A stretch of DNA of 44,811 nt from an uncultured bacterium (lineage in GTDB: Bacteria > Verrucomicrobiota > Kiritimatiellia > RFP12 > CAIWXQ01). The notes beneath the pieces are model-generated. The model was given only the letters and a program-made list of their open reading frames with translations, searched no databases and was not told the origin of the DNA. The DNA lies in contig CAIOST010000009.1 of the NCBI GenBank assembly GCA_903861045.1, positions 1 to 44,811 of the forward strand, read 5' to 3'. Positions 7,901 through 17,141 of this stretch are shown here, one piece after another (the stretch's first letter is position 1; the number at the start of each line of letters is the position of its first letter). The translations under genes and the position numbers were made by a program.

Positions 7901-8665
7901 ATGACGAGTATGCTCTGGTGGCGGGTGGCCGGGCTGACGCGGTATATACGAGAGTTGTGGGTGCATGCCCCGGCCGCGCGTGGGGTGGCGCTGCTTTGTG
8001 TGGCTGTTTATCTGATGCAAGGGATCTGCCGGCAGGTCGCTTGTGTGGCGGGGTATTCCTTTGAATATCTGCTCTTGCATTGTTTCGGGCTCTGCCCGGC
8101 GTTGTTTGCCACGGGTTTTATCTGGCAACTGGGCACCTATCTTTTTCTGCATTTGAATGTGTGGCATCTGCTTTGCAACGCCCTGGGATTGCTGCTGCTG
8201 GGGGGCGGTGTGGAGGGGGAGATCGGCGCCAAGCGCTTTTTGCGACTCTTCTTTTTGGGCGGTGTGGCGGGGGGGCTGGCTTGGGTGTTGTGGGATCTGG
8301 CCGTGATGGCGCTGGCCGGCGGGCCCGCCTGGTTGCCGACCGGTCTGGCGGCGCTGGGCCGTCTGGCTGCTTCGCAGCGCGTGGTGACCGCGGAGGGGAG
8401 TGCCCTCTGTATTGGCGCTTCCGGCGGGCTGTTTGCGCTGATTGGCGCGATTGCGGCGCTATTTCCCAGGCGGCGCCTGCTGTTGTTTCTGGTCTGGCCG
8501 GTGCGTGCCCGCCGTTTTGCCGTAGTGCTGGGGGGGCTGAGCGTGGTGTTCCTGATCTATGGGCTTGGCAACGTAGCCCACCTGACGCATCTGGTCGGGG
8601 GTGTGGCCGGCTATCTCTACGGCCGGCGGCTCGCGGCCGAGGGGTGGGGGGACGGCGCTGCGTGA
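7901..8665 (+). CDS. Rhomboid-family intramembrane serine protease
   Basis: Multiple TM segments; FLHLNVWHLLCNALGLLLLG, CIGASGGLFALIGA (GxSG) and HLTHLVGGVAGYLYGRR (catalytic His region). Confidence 0.88.
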   Translation: MTSMLWWRVAGLTRYIRELWVHAPAARGVALLCVAVYLMQGICRQVACVAGYSFEYLLLHCFGLCPALFATGFIWQLGTYLFLHLNVWHLLCNALGLLLLGGGVEGEIGAKRFLRLFFLGGVAGGLAWVLWDLAVMALAGGPAWLPTGLAALGRLAASQRVVTAEGSALCIGASGGLFALIGAIAALFPRRRLLLFLVWPVRARRFAVVLGGLSVVFLIYGLGNVAHLTHLVGGVAGYLYGRRLAAEGWGDGAA

Positions 8666-8736
8666 GGCTGGGCGCGTTTTTTTGTTGTAACTGAGAGTGA
8701 TTGGCAGGTGACAGATGCCGACACCCGGGGTGAGGA

Positions 8737-8955
8737 TTATGCGGTATTAGTCGTCGGCACGAAGGGCCTGCCGAGAAACACACGTTGTAGAGCATCCAGC
8801 GCGTTGATGCTGTTCTGCCGGGCGGTGGACACGTAGCTGCGGATACGGCAGAAGTTCTCAAGAGCCCGGAAGCTGCGGAAGGTGCCCGAGATCTTCTGCC
8901 GCAGCTTCAGGAAAGCCCGCTGTACTGCCTGCCGGCGTGTCCGTCGGCGTGTCGA
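8737..8955 (-). pseudogene. IS66-family transposase C-terminal fragment
   Basis: Minus-strand translation QAVQRAFLKLRQKISGTFRSFRALENFCRIRSYVSTARQNSINALDALQRVFLGRPFVPTTNTA* resembles IS66 TnpC C-termini; no N-terminal part present. Confidence 0.65.
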
Positions 8956-8956
8956 C

Positions 8957-9472
8957 TCACCCCTTCGCCGCGGATCCTTCCTGTCGCCGGTCGCGGAAGA
9001 ACTGTTGCATCAGGTCCCGGCATTCGTGTTCCAAGACGCCGGCGATGATTTCTGGACGGTGATTGAGGTTGGGGTGCGCGAGGATGTTGAAGACCGAGAT
9101 GGCGCCACCACGCTTGGGATCCGGCACGCCGAAGACGACGACCGGGATACGCGCCAACACGATCGCGCCGGCACACATCGGGCAGGGTTCTTTGGTCACG
9201 TAGAGGATGGTGTCTAGTAGCCGCCAGTCGCGCACGGCAGCGGCGGCCTGTGTGATGGCGATCATCTCGGCGTGGGCGGTCGGGTCCTTGAGCAATTCCG
9301 TCTGGTTATGTGCGCGTGCCAGCACATGGGCGGACATGGGCGGCGCCAGCGGGTCAGTAGGGCGGGCGATGATGATGCACCCGGCCGGGACTTCACCGGT
9401 TTCCGCTGCTTTGACGGCCTCGCGCATGGCCAGTCGCATGCAGTGCTCATGGAAGGTTTGCGTGGCTGCCAC
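8957..9472 (-). CDS. tadA: tRNA-specific adenosine-34 deaminase
   Basis: TAHAEMIAI...KEPCPMCAGAIVLARI zinc-deaminase motifs, GAISVFNILAHPNLNHRPEI. Confidence 0.88.
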   Translation of the reverse strand: MAATQTFHEHCMRLAMREAVKAAETGEVPAGCIIIARPTDPLAPPMSAHVLARAHNQTELLKDPTAHAEMIAITQAAAAVRDWRLLDTILYVTKEPCPMCAGAIVLARIPVVVFGVPDPKRGGAISVFNILAHPNLNHRPEIIAGVLEHECRDLMQQFFRDRRQEGSAAKG

Positions 9473-9478
9473 CGTCTG

Positions 9479-10663
9479 CTACCCCCTGACCTTTTTGACA
9501 AACCGCTCCATGCGGCTCATGGCTTCCTTGATCAGGTCGATATTGGTGGCATAGCAGCAGCGCAAGTAGCCTTCGCCGCAGGCGCCAAAGGCACTGCCGG
9601 GGACGCAGGCCACGCTCTCCTCACTGATCAGGCGCAGGGCGAAATCTTTGGAGGTCAGCCCGGTGGACTGGATGGAGGGAAAGACGTAGAACGCGCCTTC
9701 CGGCACGTGGCAGGTGAGCCCCATGTCGTTCAGCGCCGCACAGATGTAGTTGCGGCGCTGGCGGTACGATTCGCGCATCTCCACGATGTCTTCCGCCCCA
9801 TGCTGCAAGGCCTCGATGCCGGCGATCTGGCTGATCGTCGGGGCACTCATCATGCAGTACTGGTGGATTTTCATCATGGCCTCGATCAGTTCCGTGGGCG
9901 CACAGGCGAAGCCGAGGCGGAACCCGGTCATGGCCCAGGCCTTGGAGAACCCGTGTAGGAAGATGGTGCGCTCCTGCATGCCGGGGATCGAGACGATGGA
10001 GAGGCGCTCGCCGTCGTAGGTCAACTCTGAGTAGACCTCGTCGGTGATCACGAGCAGGTCATGCCGGATGGCAAAGGCGGCCAGCGCCTCCACATCCGCA
10101 CGGCGCAAGGCGGCGCCGGTGGGATTCGTGGGGAAGTTCAGCAGCAGCACACGGCTGCGCGGCGTCACCTTGGCTTCGAGGGCGGCCACCTGCAGGCGGA
10201 AGCCGTCGGCGGCGCTCGTTTCCACCGGTACCGGTACCGCATGGGCCATGCGGATCAGCGGGGCATAGGCGACAAAACACGGCTCGTGATAGAGCACTTC
10301 ATCGCCAGGTTCCACGACGGCGCGAATGGCCAGATCCATCGCCTCGCTGACGCCCACCGCGACCAGGATCTGTGACTTCCAGTCGTAGGAGGCGTGGAAC
10401 TCGTTGGTAACATACTGCGCCAGTGCCTGGCGCAATTCCGGCATGCCCAGGTTGGCGGTGTACTTGGTCGCGCCTTTTTCAATGGCGTGGATCGCGGCTT
10501 CGCGGATATGCCAGGGCGTGACGAAGTCGGGTTCGCCAATGCCGAGGCTGATGACATCCTTGCGGTTGGCCACAATGTCGAAAAAATCGCGAATGCCGGA
10601 GCGCGGGATGCTTTGCAGCGATGGCGAGACGAAACTACGGCGAGACTTGGAGGCGGTCGTCAT
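9479..10663 (-). CDS. Class I/II pyridoxal-phosphate aminotransferase
   Basis: SLGIGEPDFVTPWHIREAA...LLNFPTNPTGA...ITDEVYSELTYDG...FSKAWAMTGFRLGF. Confidence 0.92.
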   Translation of the reverse strand: MTTASKSRRSFVSPSLQSIPRSGIRDFFDIVANRKDVISLGIGEPDFVTPWHIREAAIHAIEKGATKYTANLGMPELRQALAQYVTNEFHASYDWKSQILVAVGVSEAMDLAIRAVVEPGDEVLYHEPCFVAYAPLIRMAHAVPVPVETSAADGFRLQVAALEAKVTPRSRVLLLNFPTNPTGAALRRADVEALAAFAIRHDLLVITDEVYSELTYDGERLSIVSIPGMQERTIFLHGFSKAWAMTGFRLGFACAPTELIEAMMKIHQYCMMSAPTISQIAGIEALQHGAEDIVEMRESYRQRRNYICAALNDMGLTCHVPEGAFYVFPSIQSTGLTSKDFALRLISEESVACVPGSAFGACGEGYLRCCYATNIDLIKEAMSRMERFVKKVRG

Positions 10664-11114
10664 GTTGCGTGGTCTCCAGCAATGTGCCTTGGTCCTTGTA
10701 TGATTTCAGCATGAAATGTGTGGCGGTGCCCAGCACGCCATCCAGAGCGGCCAGTTCGGAGCTTACGAAGCTGGCCACTTCCTGCAGATTACGCCCGCGC
10801 ACGAAAAGCATCAGGTCGTAGCCGCCTGACATAAGGAACAGCGACTCGACCTGCGGGAACTGGCCGATGCGCTGGGCCAGGCGGTCAAAGCCGCCGATGC
10901 GTTCCGGGCGAATGCGCAATTCGATCACGGCCCGCACGTCGCTATGGCCCGCGAGGTCCTCGTTGATCACGGCATGATACCCGCGGATCTGCCCCTGGCG
11001 TTCATATTCCGCGATCTTCTCCTGCACGGCAGCGGGCGTGATGTTTAGCATGCGTGCGAGATTCGTCGTGGATTCGCGGGCGTTTTTACGTAGCAGGTCC
11101 AGTAACGCTTCCAT
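10635..11114 (-). CDS. Lrp/AsnC-family transcriptional regulator
   Basis: LLRKNARESTTNLARMLNITPAAVQEKIAEYERQGQIRGYHAVINEDL HTH plus RAM-like C-terminus; overlaps downstream aminotransferase by 29 bp. Confidence 0.88.
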   Translation of the reverse strand: MEALLDLLRKNARESTTNLARMLNITPAAVQEKIAEYERQGQIRGYHAVINEDLAGHSDVRAVIELRIRPERIGGFDRLAQRIGQFPQVESLFLMSGGYDLMLFVRGRNLQEVASFVSSELAALDGVLGTATHFMLKSYKDQGTLLETTQHDDRLQVSP

Positions 11115-11220
11115 GATGGGGGACTCCTTGTGGTACGCCTACGGTGCCGGACAAGCGGGGGCCGGTTTCGGCCCGCAGGCATGAATACGTGGGGCAGCAT
11201 ACCCGTATGACGAGGAGAGG

Positions 11221-11703
11221 TCAACCCGCCGCGTCGACCTGTTCCCGGCTGGCTTGCACCACCAGCGCCTGGCCGAGCCATTCCACGGTCAGGTAGATAC
11301 GCATGGAAGCATCCAATCGCGCCACCACACCTTCAATGCCCTGGAAGGGGCCGGTAAGGATGCGCACACGCGTGCCGGATGTCAGCATCGGGGTCGGTCG
11401 CAGGGAGGGGTCAATCTTCAGGGCCCGCCGGATATACACGAGTTGGCGCAGCATCTGGTAGGGGCGACTGGGATCCAGAAAACGTACGACGTGATTGGTT
11501 TGCTGTAGCGCCAATCGGCGTGGTGCGTCAATGGCCACAAAAAGGTAGCCGGGGAAGACGGGGATTTCGGTGGTCACCTGGCGGCGCTGATAGGTGGCGG
11601 TGCGCTTGCGCAGTGGCAGGTAGTGCGGAATGCCTTGCGTGCGGCAGAGATCGGCAGTTTTCTTTTCCAGCCTCGGTCGTACTTGAGCCACTTGCCATTT
11701 CAT
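11221..11703 (-). CDS. NusG/RfaH-family transcription antitermination paralog
   Basis: MKWQVAQVRPRLEKKTADLCRTQGIPHYLPLRKRT...IPVFPGYLFVAID...GTRVRILTGPFQGIEGVV (KOW-like). Confidence 0.85.
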   Translation of the reverse strand: MKWQVAQVRPRLEKKTADLCRTQGIPHYLPLRKRTATYQRRQVTTEIPVFPGYLFVAIDAPRRLALQQTNHVVRFLDPSRPYQMLRQLVYIRRALKIDPSLRPTPMLTSGTRVRILTGPFQGIEGVVARLDASMRIYLTVEWLGQALVVQASREQVDAAG

Positions 11704-11753
11704 GACGATAAAATAACGGTTCCGCCGCGCCGGCACAAGACCGGAGATGCCCG

Positions 11754-11831
11754 GCCCTGAACTGCGGAAGATTGGGGGGGTGGATGCTTGGATGAATGTG
11801 GTATGCTTCGGAGCCCTGAACTGCGGAAGAT
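11754..11831. repeat. 19-bp direct repeat GCCCTGAACTGCGGAAGAT at 11754-11772 and 11813-11831
   Basis: Two exact copies read from sequence in the nusG-like/dtd intergenic region. Confidence 0.9.
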
Positions 11832-11875
11832 ATGCTTATGCTGTTTATATTGGCTGCAAAGTGGGAGATCGTCGG

Positions 11876-12325
11876 ATGAAGGCACTGGTGCAACGGGTTA
11901 CGGAAGCCTCGGTGGAGGTGGAGGGGCGGATCATCGCGCAGATCGGTCCCGGGTTGCTGGTCTTGTTGGGGGTGCGGCATGAGGACGGCCCGGAGGATGT
12001 GGCCTGGCTGGCGCGCAAGCTGCCGGCTTTGCGGATCTTCACGGATGCGCAGGACCAGATGAACCGCTCGGTCATGGATATGGCCGGCGGCATCCTGGTG
12101 GTTCCCCAATTCACGCTCTACGCGGAGACCCGGAAGGGGAACCGACCCAGCTTCATCGCGGCAGCCCGGCCGGAGCAGGCGAATCCGCTGTTTGAGGAGC
12201 TGGTGCGGCAATTACGCGCGCACATGGGCGAGGGGCGGGTAGGGACGGGGTTGTTTGGCGCGGATATGAAGGTGCGACTGCTCAATGATGGCCCCGTCAC
12301 CGTGGAGTTGTGCACGCATGCCTGA
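11876..12325 (+). CDS. dtd: D-aminoacyl-tRNA deacylase
   Basis: MKALVQRVTEASVEVEGRIIAQIGPGLLVLLGV...VVPQFTLYAETRKGNRPSFIAAARPE. Confidence 0.95.
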   Translation: MKALVQRVTEASVEVEGRIIAQIGPGLLVLLGVRHEDGPEDVAWLARKLPALRIFTDAQDQMNRSVMDMAGGILVVPQFTLYAETRKGNRPSFIAAARPEQANPLFEELVRQLRAHMGEGRVGTGLFGADMKVRLLNDGPVTVELCTHA

Positions 12326-12443
12326 GGGCGGCGCCAGGGGGCGGTCTGACCCCCATGGTCTTTTCTGACTTGCCCCCAGGCCGTCCGATGTCCCATCATG
12401 CCGACTTTCGCGTTAGTGTAACCCCCCCAAAGGAGATGGATGC

Positions 12444-13676
12444 ATGAGTGCACCGGTGAAGAAGGTTGGCATTTTGACGGCGGGTGGACTGGCCCCCTGC
12501 CTGAGTTCCGCGATCGGCTATCTGATTGAACGCTACAGCAAGGTGGCGCCGGAGATTGAGATTATCTGCTATGTGAATGGGTACATGGGGTTGCTTAAGG
12601 GGGAGAGCCTGGTGGTTACGCCGGAAGTACGCGCGAATGCCAGCCTGCTGCTTCGCCATGGCGGCAGCCCGATCGGCAACAGCCGCGTGAAGCTCACGAA
12701 CGTCAAAGACTGCGTGAAGCGCGGTCTGGTGAAAGATGGGGAGGATCCGCAGAAGGTGGCAGCGGATCAACTCGTGAAAGATGGCGTGGATGTGTTGCAC
12801 ACGATTGGCGGGGACGACACCAATACCGCTGCGGCCGATCTGGCGAAATTCCTGCAGCATAACAACTACCAGTTGACCGTGGTGGGTCTGCCCAAGACGA
12901 TTGACAACGACGTCTTTCCGATCCGGCAGAGTCTGGGCGCGTGGACCGCGGCCGAGCAGGGGGCACGCTACTTTGCCAATGTGGTGGCCGAACATAATGC
13001 CAACCCGCGCATGCTGATCGTGCATGAGGTCATGGGACGCAGTTGCGGTTGGCTCACGGCGGCCACCGCGGTTGCCTACCGCAAGCTGCTCGACAACATG
13101 GCGTTTGTGCCGGCGCTGGGTCTGAGCCGCCTGCGCAAGGAAGTGCATGGCGTCTATATCCCGGAGATGGCGCTGGACGTGGCCGGCGAGGCCGCGCGCC
13201 TGCGCAAGGTCATGGACGAGAATGACTGCGTGAACATCTTCGTTTCCGAGGGCGCCTGTGTGGAGACCATCATTCGCGAACTCGAAGCCAAGGGCGAGGA
13301 AGTGCCGCGGGATGCCTTCGGTCATCCGCGCTTGGACAAGGTTAACGTTGGCGGCTGGTTTGCCAAGCAGTTTGCCGAGATGCTGGGCGCGGAAAAGACG
13401 CTGGTGCAGAAGAGCGGGTACTATAGCCGCGCGGCACCGGCGAATGCGGCGGATCTCAAGCTGATCAAACGCTGCGCGGTCAAGGCCGTAGCCTGCGCGC
13501 TGAAGCGCAAGGGGGGCGTGGTGGGTGAGGATGAGGATCGCAGCGATCGCCTGCGCGCCATCGAATTCCCCCGGATCAAGGGGGGCAAGCCGTTCAATTT
13601 GAACCAGACGTGGTTTGATGAACTGCTGCACGCCATGGGGCAGCCCAAGGGCACCACGGTTGAGACGAAGCACTAG
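12444..13676 (+). CDS. 6-phosphofructokinase, probably PPi-dependent
   Basis: VGILTAGGLAPCLSSAIG...TIGGDDTNTAAADL...VGLPKTIDNDVFP; GGDD and PKTIDND pattern of PPi-PFK. Confidence 0.9.
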   Translation: MSAPVKKVGILTAGGLAPCLSSAIGYLIERYSKVAPEIEIICYVNGYMGLLKGESLVVTPEVRANASLLLRHGGSPIGNSRVKLTNVKDCVKRGLVKDGEDPQKVAADQLVKDGVDVLHTIGGDDTNTAAADLAKFLQHNNYQLTVVGLPKTIDNDVFPIRQSLGAWTAAEQGARYFANVVAEHNANPRMLIVHEVMGRSCGWLTAATAVAYRKLLDNMAFVPALGLSRLRKEVHGVYIPEMALDVAGEAARLRKVMDENDCVNIFVSEGACVETIIRELEAKGEEVPRDAFGHPRLDKVNVGGWFAKQFAEMLGAEKTLVQKSGYYSRAAPANAADLKLIKRCAVKAVACALKRKGGVVGEDEDRSDRLRAIEFPRIKGGKPFNLNQTWFDELLHAMGQPKGTTVETKH

Positions 13677-13711
13677 CCGCAACGCTCGTCTGTGTCCGGT
13701 ATCTCAGCCAC

Positions 13712-13756
13712 ACCCATCTGGCGCGCGGGGTTGCCGCAGCGTCAGATGGGTTTTTG
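13712..13756 (+). terminator. Rho-independent terminator after PFK
   Basis: ACCCATCTG (13712-13720) pairs with CAGATGGGT (13743-13751), followed by a T run. Confidence 0.75.
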
Positions 13757-13771
13757 TTAGCGCGCGGCCGG

Positions 13772-14020
13772 TTACTCTGCCACTGTCGTCGTCCGTGGTA
13801 GGGGCACGGGGGGGGCGAGCGGGGCGATACGCGGCGTGGGGGGGAGCGGCGTGGCACCTTTCAGTAGGCGGCAGAAATCCTTCTTCGTGGCATAGGCATG
13901 GGGGCCGGCCACGGTCGCGGAATCCTTGGTGACCTTGTATTGCACGGCCTTGCGTTCCAGGCGCACGATGCGGATAAATTGGTCACCCGCTTGCCAGACT
14001 TGATTCTGTTGTAGTCGCAT
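13772..14020 (-). CDS. Hypothetical protein, 82 aa
   Basis: ORF MRLQQNQVWQAGDQFIRIVRLERKAVQYKVTKD...; coding-like N-terminal half, proline-rich tail. Confidence 0.45.
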   Translation of the reverse strand: MRLQQNQVWQAGDQFIRIVRLERKAVQYKVTKDSATVAGPHAYATKKDFCRLLKGATPLPPTPRIAPLAPPVPLPRTTTVAE

Positions 14021-14200
14021 GGGAATAGCATAGCAGTTTTACGGCATGGCGTCTTGGGGACTTTGGCAGTGATTTAAGGCAGGACAGGGGGTGCCGCCTG
14101 TGATACCCTGTGGCTGTCTCGGCGTTACTCACCTAGCGGATGTGGTGAAGATCATCGGCGAACAGGTGCGACGCGAACGGCAGGGAGCAGCCAGACCGGC

Positions 14201-15481
14201 ATGGGCACAAAAGAACTGTACGACGAGTATCTGATCACGGGTATGGTCGATGGCTTTGAGCCGATCGAAGTGGTGCGTGCGGCGCAGTGCACGCTGACAG
14301 GTGCAGATGGTCGGGCCTATCTGGATTGTTTCAGCGGGATTGCGGTCGTCAATGCGGGGCATGGCCACCCACACGTGCTGGCGGCGGCTCGGGCGCAGAT
14401 GGAGGCGCTGGTGCATTGCGGCACCTATCTGTATTACTCGCCGCGGGCCGGGGAGTTGGCGCGCCGGTTGGCGGCTGTGACGCCCGGACGGTTGCAAAAG
14501 AGTTTTTTTGGCAACAGCGGCGCGGAAGCCATCGAGGGGGCGCTGCGGCTCGCCAAGCAGTTTACCGGGCGCAAGGAACTGATTGCCCTGAACATGGGGT
14601 TTCATGGCCGCACCGCGGGCACGCTTTCGATTACGGGTAATCGTAGCCGTAAGAAGGGGAATGGGCCCTATCTGGCTGGCGTGGCTTTTGCGCCAGCGCC
14701 ATATTGCTACCGTTGCCCACTGCGGCAGACCTATCCCGGCTGCGGCGTGGCGTGTGCGGAGTATCTGGCAGAGGTGTTGCGCTGCCAGACTGCCGGTGAT
14801 GTCGCGGCATTTGTTGCCGAACCGGTGATGGGCGAGGGGGGGATTATTGTACCGCCGCCCGAGTATTTCAAGATTGCCATGCGACACATACGCCAGGACG
14901 GGGCGTTGTTTCTGGTGGATGAGGTGCAGAGTGGGTTCGGCCGTACCGGCAAGCTCTTTGCCATTGAGCACTATGATGTGGAGCCGGATCTGATGGCCAT
15001 GGCCAAAGGGATTGCCGATGGTTTCCCCCTGAGTGCCTTTATCGCAAGGGCCGAGATTGCGGCGGCCTTTAAGCCGGGGGACCATCTCTCCACCTTTGGC
15101 GGTAATCCGGTCAGTTGTGCGGCCGCCTTAGCCAACATCGAGGTGTTGCTGGCGGAGGATTTGTGCGGCAATGCCATGCGGCGGGGGGCGCAAATCCGCC
15201 AGCGGCTGGAGGCCTGCCGGGAGCGGCAGCCGCTGATTGGTGAGGTGCGTGGTCTGGGCTTGATGATAGGCGTGGAGTTGGTGACGGATCGGCAGCGGAC
15301 GCCGGGGGTGCAGGCGGCGCGGCAGATTCGGGAGGCGTGTCGCCAGCAGGGGGTGTTGATCGGGCTGGGCGGTTTGTATGGCAACGTGTTGCGCGTGCAG
15401 CCGCCCTTGGTGCTGACCGCGGCGGAAGCGGATCACGCCTGCGATGTCATGGAGTGGGCGATCAAGCAAGTGAAGATCTAG
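14201..15481 (+). CDS. Class III pyridoxal-phosphate aminotransferase
   Basis: YLDCFSGIAVVNAGHGHPHV...FFGNSGAEAIEGALRLAKQFTGR...LVDEVQSGFGRTGKLFAIEHYDVEPDLMAMAKGIADGFPLSAF. Confidence 0.92.
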   Translation: MGTKELYDEYLITGMVDGFEPIEVVRAAQCTLTGADGRAYLDCFSGIAVVNAGHGHPHVLAAARAQMEALVHCGTYLYYSPRAGELARRLAAVTPGRLQKSFFGNSGAEAIEGALRLAKQFTGRKELIALNMGFHGRTAGTLSITGNRSRKKGNGPYLAGVAFAPAPYCYRCPLRQTYPGCGVACAEYLAEVLRCQTAGDVAAFVAEPVMGEGGIIVPPPEYFKIAMRHIRQDGALFLVDEVQSGFGRTGKLFAIEHYDVEPDLMAMAKGIADGFPLSAFIARAEIAAAFKPGDHLSTFGGNPVSCAAALANIEVLLAEDLCGNAMRRGAQIRQRLEACRERQPLIGEVRGLGLMIGVELVTDRQRTPGVQAARQIREACRQQGVLIGLGGLYGNVLRVQPPLVLTAAEADHACDVMEWAIKQVKI

Positions 15482-15508
15482 GCGCAGCCAGAGAGTTGAA
15501 CGCAAAGC

Positions 15509-16918
15509 ATGGGTATGCCGGAACAACCAGCCAGTACAGATGCCAGCCGTTATATTGCGGAGTTAATTGCGCGTGCACGAGCGGCGCAGGCGCAGATTGA
15601 ATTTGCGTCGCAGGCGGATGTGGAGCGCGTCACGGCACATCTGGCGTGGTCGTTTGTGCAGCCGGATTTTACGCAGGCATTGGCGGCTATTTGCGTGCAA
15701 GAGAGCGGCATGGGGAATGTGGCGGATAAACAGGTTAAGCTGAACGTCAAGATACGAGGCGCCTACCGGGATATGAAGGGGCGACCCTCGGCGGGCGTGG
15801 TGGGTGAGGATCCGGTGCGCGGGGTGCTGCAGATTGCCAAGCCGATGGGGGTGGTGGGCGCGGTCATTCCCGTCACCAATTCGGAGGCCACGCCCTGTCT
15901 CAAGGCGTTGTTTGCCATTAAGACGCGTAACGCGGTGGTATTGGCATCGCATCCACTTACGGTCCAGACCTGCGTGATGGTGGCGACGCGGGCCCGCGCC
16001 GTGTTGCAGGCTTGCGGCTGGCCGGCCGATCTGATCCTGCCGGTGGAGCATGTCACCAAAGAAGTGACCATGGAGCTGATGCGGCAGTGCGATCTGGTGC
16101 TGGCCACCGGCGGCACGAATATGGTGAAGGCCGCGTATCGTAGCGGCACGCCGACGCAGGGGGTCGGGGCCGGCAATGCCGTGAGCATTGTGGACGAGAC
16201 GGCGGATCTGGCGGCCAGTGCCAGGCTGATTGCACGCTCGAAGACGTTTGATTACGCCACGTCCTGTTCGGCGGAGAATGCGTTGGCCATCCAGACGGAT
16301 GTGTACGAGGCGATGATACAGGAGTTGGTGGCGGTGGGGGGCTACCGTTTGAATGCGGTGGAGAAAGCGCGCCTCCAGGCGGTCATGTGGCAGGCCAAGG
16401 GGTTGAATCCCCAGATTGTCGGTCAGGCGCCGTCCGTGATTGCCCGTCTGGCCGGGATTGGTTTGCCGAGCGGCACACGCTTCTTTCTGGTGGAGGAGGG
16501 TGGCGTGGGGCCGGAGTCGCCTTTCTCGGGTGAGAAGCTGGCCGTGATCGTAGCGGTTTATCGGTGGACGACGTTCCCGGAGGCGATTGATCTGGTGGAT
16601 CGGATTACGGCCTATTCCGGGCGGGGCCATTCTTGCGGCATCCACACGACGAACGACGAACGGGTACGGGAACTCGGGGTGCAGGCGCGCGTGGCCCGCG
16701 TGATGGTACGTCAGCCGCAGGCTCTGGCCAATAGCGGCTCCTGGACGAATAGCATGCCCATGACTCTCACGCTTGGCTGTGGATCGTGGGGGCGCAACAG
16801 CACGAGTGACAACGTGACCTGGCAGCACCTGCTGAACTACACCTGGGTTTCCTATCCGATTCCCGATACGCAGCCTGCCGATGAGGAACTTTTCGGCGAC
16901 GTCATGCCGCGGGCGTAA
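15509..16918 (+). CDS. CoA-acylating aldehyde dehydrogenase family protein (EutE/SauS-like)
   Basis: PMGVVGAVIPVTNSEATPCLKALFAIKTRNAVVLASHP...ATGGTNMVKAAYRSGTPTQGVGAGNAVSIVDE...SKTFDYATSCSAENAL. Confidence 0.82.
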   Translation: MGMPEQPASTDASRYIAELIARARAAQAQIEFASQADVERVTAHLAWSFVQPDFTQALAAICVQESGMGNVADKQVKLNVKIRGAYRDMKGRPSAGVVGEDPVRGVLQIAKPMGVVGAVIPVTNSEATPCLKALFAIKTRNAVVLASHPLTVQTCVMVATRARAVLQACGWPADLILPVEHVTKEVTMELMRQCDLVLATGGTNMVKAAYRSGTPTQGVGAGNAVSIVDETADLAASARLIARSKTFDYATSCSAENALAIQTDVYEAMIQELVAVGGYRLNAVEKARLQAVMWQAKGLNPQIVGQAPSVIARLAGIGLPSGTRFFLVEEGGVGPESPFSGEKLAVIVAVYRWTTFPEAIDLVDRITAYSGRGHSCGIHTTNDERVRELGVQARVARVMVRQPQALANSGSWTNSMPMTLTLGCGSWGRNSTSDNVTWQHLLNYTWVSYPIPDTQPADEELFGDVMPRA

Positions 16919-17141
16919 GGGGGGGCTAGTTCGGCATTGTCAGGCCGTGCCATTCTCCGAGGGGTGACCGCATGGGCCAGCTACGCAGCGACGGCCCCTT
17001 GTTTCAGCCAAAATAAGCGACCACTACCGCCTGTGTGCCGGCGTGAAAAGAATGATAAGGGTGTTGTTCACCGTTGCCGGTGGAGCGGGTTTGGGGGTAT
17101 CATGCGAGTGGTTGCCGAATCATGGTTATAGGCGGGAGGGC

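Noticed and set aside
8650-8690. T7 run after the rhomboid gene considered as a terminator
   Set aside because: Preceding sequence forms only a weak GCGC stem; insufficient support.
12396-13682. 428-aa minus-strand ORF opposite PFK
   Set aside because: Antisense shadow of a well-supported PFK gene; no domain-like sequence.
15563-16828. 421-aa minus-strand ORF opposite the aldehyde dehydrogenase
   Set aside because: Antisense shadow ORF, His/Arg-rich, no recognisable motifs.
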